6,826 nucleotides of DNA from JBPCRW01 sp050996405 (GTDB taxonomy: Bacteria; Acidobacteriota; Blastocatellia; Pyrinomonadales; Pyrinomonadaceae), in NCBI GenBank assembly GCA_050996405.1, contig JBPCRW010000233.1, forward strand, positions 1 through 6,826, in the 5' to 3' direction. Positions within the stretch are counted from its first letter, which is position 1; every line of letters starts with the position of its first letter. Made by a program: the position numbers and the translations under genes. The notes beneath the pieces are model-generated. The model was not told where the DNA came from. It did not search any database and saw nothing but the letters and a program-made list of their open reading frames with translations. This document shows, piece by piece, positions 1 through 6,700 of the stretch.

Positions 1-558
1 AATACCCAATCGGTTATTTTCATATCGACATCGCCGAAGTGAACACCGATAGACGCGACGGCTTTATTTGTTCGTCGCCATTGATCGCACCTCAAAGTTC
101 GCTTATGCCGAACTGCATTCTGACCAAGCGACACGGCTTGTCAGTTTTTACGACAATTGATCGCCCTCGCGCCTTATCACATTCACACGATTTTGACCGA
201 CAACGGCATTCAATTTACTAATCGCAAAAAAGACAAATGGGCATTTATACATTTATTCGACCGTATTTGTCGTCAACACGGAATCGAGCATCGCTTGACG
301 ACAATCAATCATCCGTGGACAAATGGGCAAGTCGAACGAATGAATCGAACGATCAAAGAAGCAACGGTCAAGCGTTATTACTATGAAACGCATCGGCAAC
401 TAAAAGAGCATTTGAAACTCTTTCCGACGGCTTACAATTTCGCTAAACGGCTCAAGACGCTGAACGGCTTAACGGTATATGAATACATCATCAAATGCTG
501 GCAAAATGACAAGGAACTGTTTAATCCGAACCATCACACTTTGGGATTAAACACCTAG
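1..558 (+). pseudogene. IS481-family transposase, DDE integrase core, frameshifted and 5'-truncated
   Basis: In the intact family this enzyme cuts and joins the ends of its own insertion sequence with an RNase H-fold DDE catalytic core. Three consecutive frames join into one family-like protein. Bases 3 to about 62 give YPIGYFHIDIAEV with the first catalytic Asp at 27-29. About 65-150 give LYLFVAIDRTSKFAYAELH. From about 148 to the TAG at 556-558 come TDNGIQF (second Asp, 199-201), HPWTNGQVERMNRTIKEA (catalytic Glu, 334-336), YNFAKRLKTL and the typical C-terminal GLNT. Each frame change fits loss of one T, in the T-runs at 63-65 and 145-149. The N-terminal DNA-binding part is outside the window. 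It is therefore probably inactive, unless the two frameshifts are sequencing errors. The TTG at 157 that would open the last frame is not a credible start, because homology continues upstream of it. Confidence 0.85.
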
Positions 559-560
559 CG
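1..560 (+). mobile_element. IS481-family insertion sequence, 3' part, left side beyond window
   Basis: The stretch is almost entirely transposase coding sequence of the IS481 type; the helix-turn-helix part and the left inverted repeat would lie before base 1. By eye it is more A/T-rich than the two propeller genes and its codon choice differs, as expected for a transferred element. The right end is not fixed. IS481 elements often end at or just after the transposase stop codon, and the last bases (about 547-560, reading CGCTAGGTGTTT on the minus strand) resemble from memory the TGTTAGGTG-like terminal repeats of some members, with two changes. Neither a left repeat nor a target-site duplication can be seen, so the boundary is tentative. 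Confidence 0.7.
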
Positions 561-594
561 AAAAGGTAAAAAATAATTTTGCCTTTTACCTTTT
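561..594. terminator. A/T-rich inverted repeat, probable bidirectional terminator
   Basis: AAAAGGTAAAA at 561-571 is exactly repeated in inverse orientation as TTTTACCTTTT at 584-594, with a 12-base loop. Another T and AATTTTT follow on the plus strand, and on the minus strand the stem itself supplies a T-rich tail. It starts two bases after the transposase stop codon and lies about 45 bases beyond the stop of the minus-strand propeller gene, between two convergent genes. This is where a shared rho-independent terminator is expected. The stem is weak, with only two G:C pairs, so efficiency is uncertain. Confidence 0.5.
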
Positions 595-610
595 TAATTT
601 TTACTTTTCA

Positions 611-631
611 AAACTCTGCGTCTCCGCAGTA
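611..631. repeat. Repeat-like intergenic motif with small GC hairpin
   Basis: CTGCG at 616-620 pairs with CGCAG at 625-629 around a four-base loop, which reads GAGA on the minus strand and so forms a GNRA-type tetraloop there. It is 10 bases downstream of the TGA of the minus-strand gene, and AGTTTTG follows the hairpin on that strand. It may act as a weak terminator or 3' mRNA-end stabiliser for the propeller operon. The wording CTCTGCGTCTCCGCAGT also resembles, from memory, a short motif scattered between genes in several environmental bacterial genomes. Only one copy is visible here, so the repeat status is inferred. Confidence 0.4.
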
Positions 632-638
632 AAAGCCT

Positions 639-3600
639 TCATTCCAAAATTTCCGCCAGCCCTGCGGCTTTTAGTTTTCGATTCAGTTCGGGAATGTCGT
701 TTGATTCTATCGCCTGCCAGCGTTCGATTAAAGATTGCGATTCGCGCAGAACGTCGGTCGTGGCGGCGGCAGTTACCGCAGTCGGCGCGGCATCAACCGA
801 TTGCAGATTGCCGAACAGAGTTTGCAGTCTCGCCAAAACATTCAGATTAAGCGGCGCGCCGGGGCGACGGCTGCCCGAACCGAAAGACTCTTGCAGTTTT
901 TTATCGAGCGCGTCAATGTCCGCGGCGACCGGCTTTTGTCCGGCGCGTGTTTTCAGATTCGTCAGTTGTTTGTTAATCGAATTTAGACGCTCGTTAATCG
1001 GTTCGAGTTTGAGCCAAACGTCATAAAGCTGTTTCGATAAATCAAACTGCTTGGCTAAATCCACATCCAAAGTTTTAACGCGCGGGTCAATTTTGACAAC
1101 CAACGGCTGCGTGTAAGTTTTGCCGTTGGCGTTTAAAACAATCGTGTAATCGCCGGGCATCGCCCAGGGCGAAGTCGGCGCGGGCGCGGTGTTGCGATAG
1201 ATTGCCGCAATCGGATATTCCGGCTCGATTCCGGGAACAGGCGCGTAATGCAAATCCCACAAAAAGCGGTGCTGTCCGGCAGCATTCGATAAGATTTGCG
1301 GCGGGCGAATCCAGTAAGCCGGAACGTTGTTCGTGTCTTTAACGGGAGCGAATTTATCCGTGCTGGAATAACGCCGGACGACATTTCCCTGACTGTCTTT
1401 TATTTCCAGAGTCGTCGGACTGGTCGCGTTTTTGTCCAGATAATAATTGATTATCGCGCCGTCCGGCGGATTTTCTCCGGCTGGCTCGTCAGGCGGAATC
1501 GGCGTGTCGGGATTCGTATTCCAACGCACGCGCCAAGCCGTCTGTGGTTTGAAAAGAGTCGTTTTTTGATTGTTAATTGCAAGCTGGCGCAAGGGCGTGA
1601 TGTCATCCAAAATCCAGAAACCGCGCCCGTGCGTTGCCGCCACCAAATCATCGTTTTTGATTATCAAATCGCGGACGCTCGTGGCGGGCATATTCATTCT
1701 TAAAGACTGCCAGCTGTCGCCGTCATCGTATGAAACATAAACAGCGCGTTCCGTTCCGGCGAACAATAAACCTTTGCGTTCCGTGTCTTCGCGCACGACG
1801 TTGACGGTTTGCCCGTCCGCGATGCCTTTGGTAATTTCCGTCCAAGTTTTTCCGCCGTCGTGCGTCCGGTAAATGTGCGGGCGCATATCGTCCAATCGAA
1901 TCGTATTGACCGCCGCGTAAGCTGTTCCAGCGTCAAAATGTCCGGCATCAATAATCGAGATTTTCTGCCACGCAGATATTTGCGGCGATGTGACATCGCT
2001 CCAATTTTTGCCGCCGTCAGTCGTCAAATGAACAAGTCCATCGTCCGTTCCAATCCAGATTCGATTGATGTCGAGCGGCGACGGCGCGACCGTGTAAATC
2101 ACGCCGCGCTGCGCGGGTTGCGCGGTCGGAGAGTTGCGATATTTGCCGACGCTCGCCGGAATTTCATAAGTTTTTCGGGTTAAATCTGGAGAAATTTGTT
2201 CCCAGTTTTGCCCGCCGTCCTGCGTTTTCCAAAGCGTGTTCGATGCGAAAAATAAAACGTGCGGGTCAACGGGCGAAAAAACGACCGGCTCGGTTCGCAC
2301 CACTCTGAAATCGGCGGAGCGAAACGCCTTCGGCAAAACATTTTGCGCCTGCGCGGTTCGCCGGTCATAGCGCGTCAATTTCCCGCCATAAACGATATTC
2401 GCGTCGAGCGGGTCGGGCGTGACATAGCCGTATTCTTCCGCCGCCACCGGATGCCAATCGCGGAAATTTATTTCGCCGTCCGTGCCGCGGCTGGAAATGC
2501 AGACCGAGCCGCTTTCCTGTTGCCCGCCGCACACACGATATGGAAAATCGTTGTCCGCCGCGACGTGATAAATCTGCGCGGTTGACTGGTTATACCAACT
2601 GCTCCAAGTCTCACCGCCGTTGACTGTGATAATCGCGCCTTGGTCGCTGCCGAGCAAAATTATTTTCGTGTCGTTCGGATTTATCCAGACGTTTTGATAA
2701 TCGTCGCCGCCGGGCGCGCCGCGCAGTGCCGCCCAAGTTTTTCCGCCGTCCATAGATTTCCAGCAAACGATGCTTGCTGAATAAAGAATGTTTGGATTTT
2801 TCGGGTCAAAGCGCAAAACAGGCAAATCGCCGCCGCCGATTCTGGTTGCCGGGCGCGCGTCGTTGGTTGCAATCGTCCAATTTTCTCCGCCGTCATTTGA
2901 AGCGTATAATCCAACGCCTTTTGCGGTAGCGGTGGCGGAAAAAATTCTTTTGGGCGAGCTTGACGCGACTGTAAAATTTGCTTGAATAATTCCGTCGGGC
3001 AAGCCTTTCGATAATTGATTCCAAGTCTTGCCGCCGTCGGTTGATTTAAACATTCCGCCGTTTGTTCCATTCCACGCGGCGTTTTCCCAAGGTCCTTCGC
3101 GCGATTCCCAGAGCGAGGCATAAACGATATTTGTGTTCGTCGGGTCAATTTTGACATCCGCGCCGCCCGTGTTTTCGTCTTTGTATAAGACTTTTTCAAA
3201 AGTTTTCCCGCCGTCCAGAGAGCGAAAAATTCCGCGCTCTTGATTCGGTCCGTAAGGGTGTCCGGCGACGGCGACAAACAGACGGTTTTCATTTTTCGGG
3301 TCAACGGCGATTTGCGCGATTTGCTGACCGTCGCGCAAGCCCAAGTGAGTCCAGGTTTTTCCCGCGTCCGCAGATTTATAAACGCCGTCGCCAACCGATA
3401 AATCTGGACGATGCAGACCTTCGCCGCTTCCGACATAAACGACATTCGGATTAGAAACCGCAACGGCAATCGCGCCGACCGAACCCGTCGGCTGGTCGTC
3501 AAAAATCGGTAGCCAAACGCGCCCGAAATCCGTCGTTTTAAAAACGCCGCCGTTCACTTGCGCGACGTAAAAAACGTTTGGCTGGCTAGGAACTCCGGCG

Positions 3601-3749
3601 ACGGCTCTGGTGCGACCGCCTCGAAACGGTCCGATACCGCGCCAATGCATCACGTTTCCGACATTCGGAATCGGCATTTGCGCCTCGATAATTTGAAATC
3701 CGAGCGCGAATAAAAAAGCAAAAACGAGCAAGCATTTTAATAATTTCAC
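639..3749 (-). CDS. Secreted Asp-box (BNR) beta-propeller protein, sortilin/Vps10-like
   Basis: About 1,036 residues counted from the GTG at 3747-3749. That start is chosen because a G-rich ribosome binding site precedes it by 6 bases and it places a short basic n-region (MKLLK) directly before the signal-peptide core. Residues 1-23 form a Sec signal peptide with likely cleavage at IEA|Q. About 35-715 form a beta-propeller region with eleven Asp boxes (S/T-x-D-x-G-x-T-W type) beginning near residues 71, 125, 176, 235, 283, 331, 374, 508, 575, 628 and 672. About 755-890 look like an Ig/FlgD-type beta domain (GAIINYYL, RFLWDL, PGDYTIVL). About 890-960 and 1000-1036 are helical and charged, probably coiled coil. 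Asp boxes are structural turns and do not prove an enzyme, so the common label 'glycosyl hydrolase' is not supported. About 680 propeller residues could form two seven-bladed propellers, as in GH74, or a ten-bladed Vps10-like propeller with additions. The substrate or partner is unknown. It is the second gene of a two-gene operon with its own paralogue. Unlike the paralogue it has cysteines at 407 and 417. Confidence 0.9.
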   Translation of the reverse strand: MKLLKCLLVFAFLFALGFQIIEAQMPIPNVGNVMHWRGIGPFRGGRTRAVAGVPSQPNVFYVAQVNGGVFKTTDFGRVWLPIFDDQPTGSVGAIAVAVSNPNVVYVGSGEGLHRPDLSVGDGVYKSADAGKTWTHLGLRDGQQIAQIAVDPKNENRLFVAVAGHPYGPNQERGIFRSLDGGKTFEKVLYKDENTGGADVKIDPTNTNIVYASLWESREGPWENAAWNGTNGGMFKSTDGGKTWNQLSKGLPDGIIQANFTVASSSPKRIFSATATAKGVGLYASNDGGENWTIATNDARPATRIGGGDLPVLRFDPKNPNILYSASIVCWKSMDGGKTWAALRGAPGGDDYQNVWINPNDTKIILLGSDQGAIITVNGGETWSSWYNQSTAQIYHVAADNDFPYRVCGGQQESGSVCISSRGTDGEINFRDWHPVAAEEYGYVTPDPLDANIVYGGKLTRYDRRTAQAQNVLPKAFRSADFRVVRTEPVVFSPVDPHVLFFASNTLWKTQDGGQNWEQISPDLTRKTYEIPASVGKYRNSPTAQPAQRGVIYTVAPSPLDINRIWIGTDDGLVHLTTDGGKNWSDVTSPQISAWQKISIIDAGHFDAGTAYAAVNTIRLDDMRPHIYRTHDGGKTWTEITKGIADGQTVNVVREDTERKGLLFAGTERAVYVSYDDGDSWQSLRMNMPATSVRDLIIKNDDLVAATHGRGFWILDDITPLRQLAINNQKTTLFKPQTAWRVRWNTNPDTPIPPDEPAGENPPDGAIINYYLDKNATSPTTLEIKDSQGNVVRRYSSTDKFAPVKDTNNVPAYWIRPPQILSNAAGQHRFLWDLHYAPVPGIEPEYPIAAIYRNTAPAPTSPWAMPGDYTIVLNANGKTYTQPLVVKIDPRVKTLDVDLAKQFDLSKQLYDVWLKLEPINERLNSINKQLTNLKTRAGQKPVAADIDALDKKLQESFGSGSRRPGAPLNLNVLARLQTLFGNLQSVDAAPTAVTAAATTDVLRESQSLIERWQAIESNDIPELNRKLKAAGLAEILE
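1842..1859 (-). repeat. 18-bp Asp-box codon repeat, identical copy at 2733-2750
   Basis: The 18 bases CCAAGTTTTTCCGCCGTC (plus-strand wording) occur identically at 1842-1859 and 2733-2750. They encode the DGGKTW core of two different Asp boxes of the left-hand propeller gene. Near-copies occur at many other Asp boxes in both genes. This is a coding repeat produced by the protein motif and not a mobile sequence. Confidence 0.8.
3021..3038 (-). repeat. 18-bp Asp-box codon repeat, identical copy at 6379-6396 in the paralogue
   Basis: CCAAGTCTTGCCGCCGTC (plus-strand wording) is identical at 3021-3038 in the left-hand gene and 6379-6396 in the right-hand gene. Seventeen bases of it recur at 5793-5809. 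It encodes DGGKTW. It is an identical tract shared by the two paralogues, though the boxes concerned are not at equivalent positions in the protein. Confidence 0.8.
3681..3749 (-). other. Sec signal peptide of the left-hand propeller protein
   Basis: The first 23 residues from the GTG start consist of MKLLK, a hydrophobic core of about 14 residues (LLVFAFLFALGF) and a small-residue end, IEA, before Gln. This is a classic signal peptidase I site. A Cys at residue 6 lies at the start of the hydrophobic core and not after it, so it is no lipobox and a lipoprotein is unlikely. The protein is therefore expected in the periplasm or outside the cell. Confidence 0.85.
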
Positions 3750-3755
3750 GGTTTT

Positions 3756-3761
3756 ACCCCC
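3756..3761 (-). promoter_or_regulatory. Ribosome binding site that decides the GTG start
   Basis: On the minus strand GGGGGT lies 6 bases before the GTG at 3749. It is a plausible if imperfect Shine-Dalgarno sequence and is placed inside the 19-base gap after the upstream gene's TAA. A start at the TTG at 3767 would put this G-run inside the coding sequence and add MFGGKT ahead of a normal signal peptide, so GTG is preferred. The short gap favours translational coupling with the upstream gene. Confidence 0.6.
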
Positions 3762-3768
3762 AAACAAT

Positions 3769-6700
3769 TTATTTTCCCTTCGCCGTAATTACCGGAAGAT
3801 TTTTGTCGGCAAACAATTTATTAAACGCCGCGATGTCTTCCGCTTTGATTCGCCCCAGAATCGCAAGTTGCGCGTCAATCTTTGGCGACAAATCGTTATA
3901 AACGTCGTAATCCTGCGCGGTCGGCGCGGCATCCGCCCCGTCAACCGAAGAACTCAAAGCCGCGAGTTTGTTATTTAATTTTATCGGATAATTCAAAGCG
4001 TCCTCGCCGCTTTTAATTTTCGTTTGAATCAATTCGTCTTCAACCGTCGTCAATTTTTTCGAGATGTCAGAGGCTTTGTCCCGCAAATCTTTTTGCTCCG
4101 GCGATTTCAGACGCGCGGACAAATCTTCAAACTGTTTTCGCACGTCGCGGATTTCCAAAATCGCGTTGTCCGTTTCGGTTAGTTTAGCGTTTATCTTCGA
4201 CATCAAATCGAATTGTTTTTGAAAATCTTCCGGCGTAGTCGTTAATCGCGGGTCGGCTTTAACGGCGAAATTTTCGGTTGAAATTATTTTGCCGTCAACC
4301 GAAAAACGAACCGCGTAATTTCCCGGCGCGACTCTTGGTCCTGCCAGCGAACCGCCCCACAAAATCAAGCCCGGAACGTTCGTCGCGCTCGGCAGACGAT
4401 AATTCCAGACGAATTGATTCAAGCCGATTTCCGTCGGCAAATTCGGGTTTTCGCCGCCGCGCCGCCCGCCGTCTTGCTGCGGCGATTGCTCGCCTTCGAC
4501 CGGCGGCTTGCCCGTAAATTTGCGAATCACTTTTCCACTCGCGTCTAAAAATTCCAGAGTGATTTCCTTCGGCTTGGATTTCAAATAATAATTGACGACC
4601 GCGCCGTTTGGCGGATTCGCGCCGACGGTGGCGGTTTTCGGAAGCGGAAAACCGCCACCGCCCGCTTGACGGTAAGCGTCTTCGGATTTGAACAAATACG
4701 CATCCGCTTTTTGCGCGTCGGCGAGATTGTATAGAATCGTCAGATCATCCAAAACGTAAAACGCGCGTCCCTGCGTGGCGACAACCAAATCCTTATCGCG
4801 TTTGTGAATCGCCAAATCCGTAACGGGAACAATTGGCAAATTCAATTGAATGCTTTGCCAATTTTCGCCGTCGTCGGTTGAATAATAAATTCCGGTTTCC
4901 GTTCCGGCGTAAAGAAAACCTTTGCGATTCGGGTCTTCGCGGACGACGCGCGTAAAAGCGTCGTTCGGAATGCCGTTGACGATTTTTTTCCAAGTTTTTC
5001 CGTAATCGCTGGTTTTGTAAATGTAAGGTTTGTAATCGTCGGATTTGTAGGCAGTCGCCGCGACGTAAGCAGTTCCCGCGTCAAACGGCGAAGCCTCGAC
5101 TGCGTTTATCTGAATCCAATCCGGCATTCCCTTCGGCGTGACGTTTGCCCAATTCGCGCCGTTGTCGCGTGTAACCTGAACGAGTCCGTCGTCGCTTCCC
5201 GTCCAAATTACGCCTTGCGTAACGGGCGATTCCGCGACGGTAAAAATCGTGTCGTAGTATTCGACACTCGTGTTGTCTTTGGTGATTTCGCCGCCCGAAG
5301 ATGCTTGTTTCGATTTGTCGTTGCGCATCAAATCCGGCGAGATTGCCTGCCAGGAGTTTCCTTCGTCTATTGAGCGAAAGAGAACATTCGCGGCGGCATA
5401 AAGCGGATAAACGCCGTTCGTTTTGTGCGGCGAAAACGCAATCGGATAGCTCCATTGAAAACGATATTTCTGCACATCCGCGCCCGCGCCCATTCCGTTA
5501 TCTGGATAAACGTCAACATTTTTTTGCTGTCCGGTGCGATGGTCTGCGCGTGTCAAAAGCCCGTCGTAGCTTCCGGCAAAAACGATTTGTGAATCGGTTG
5601 GAAGCGGCGCAATCCAGCCCGATTCGCCGCCGCCCACGTCATACCAATCGCGCTCGGAAATTACAGAATCGTTCGTCGAACGCGAGGCAATTCGCACGGT
5701 CGAATTATCCTGCTGCGCGCCGTAAATGTTGTACGGAAAATCGTCATCCAAAACGACGCGATAAAACTGCGCCGTCGGCTGTTTCTGCCCCGTCCAAGTC
5801 TTGCCGCCGTTGGTCGAAACATTCGCGCCGCCGTCGTTTGATTCAATCATTCTGTTTGCATCGTTCGGCGCAATCCATAAATCGTGATTGTCCGAATGCG
5901 GCGTGCCGACGCTCGTAAAAGTGCGCCCGCCATCGCCGGATTTCCACATCCCGACGTTTAGAACATAAACCGTGTCGGCGTTTTGCGGGTCGGCGTAAAT
6001 GCGATAAAAATACCACGGACGTTGTTTGATATTCGGGTTGTCGGAAACTTTTTGCCAGTTGTCGCCGCCGTCGTCCGAGCGGTATAAACCGCCGTCCTTA
6101 TTTTCGACAGTCGCCCAAACTCTCTGCGGATTGGCGGGCGAAACCGTCAGACAAATTTTTCCCAAAACGCCGGACGGCAAACCTTTGTTGCGCGTGATTT
6201 CCGTCCAGGTGTCGCCGCCGTCCGTTGATTTATAAATCGAACTGCCCGCGCCGCCCGAATCAAAACCCCAGGGCGTTCTTCTGACTTGCCAGAACGAAGC
6301 GTAAATCGTATTCGGGTTCGTCGGGTCAAAAATCAAATCTTCCGCGCCGGTGGCATTGTCACGAAACAAAACCTTCTGCCAAGTCTTGCCGCCGTCCTTC
6401 GAGCGAAAAACTCCGCGCTCCGCGTTTCCAGCCCAAAGATGACCGAGCGCGGCAACGAACACGATGTCAGGATTTTTCGGATTCACTCGCACGCGCGAAA
6501 TTTGCCGCGTGTCGCTTAAACCCATAAATTTCCAAGTTCGTCCAGCGTCAATTGATTTATAAACGCCGTCGCCGTGCGAAACGTTGTTACGTAAAGTTTC
6601 TTCGCCCATTCCGACGTAAATCACGTTCGGATCGGATTCGGCGACGGCAATCGCGCCGACCGAGCCGGTTTTGAAAAAGCCGTCCGAAATGTTTTCCCGA

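Noticed and set aside
39..221. 60-residue plus-strand open frame in the IS remnant
   Set aside because: Only its first residues follow the transposase. After the frameshift at about 63-65 the rest is out-of-frame sequence.
1296..1703. 135-residue plus-strand open frame opposite the left-hand gene
   Set aside because: It is Arg/Val-rich antisense shadow without motifs and lies fully within a well-supported gene.
2681..3502. 273-residue open frame on the minus strand inside the left-hand propeller gene
   Set aside because: It is an alternative frame of the propeller coding sequence, rich in Arg, Lys and Thr with no family-like motif. The overlapping frame carries regular Asp boxes.
3750..3767. 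TTG start giving a 1,042-residue left-hand protein
   Set aside because: It would begin one base after the upstream stop with no upstream ribosome binding site of its own gap, and it would put the G-run inside the gene. GTG at 3749 gives a standard signal peptide and good spacing.
5301..5918. 205-residue open frame on the plus strand opposite the right-hand propeller gene
   Set aside because: Its Arg/Ser-rich composition is the antisense shadow of a G+C-moderate gene. There is no ribosome binding site or recognisable domain.
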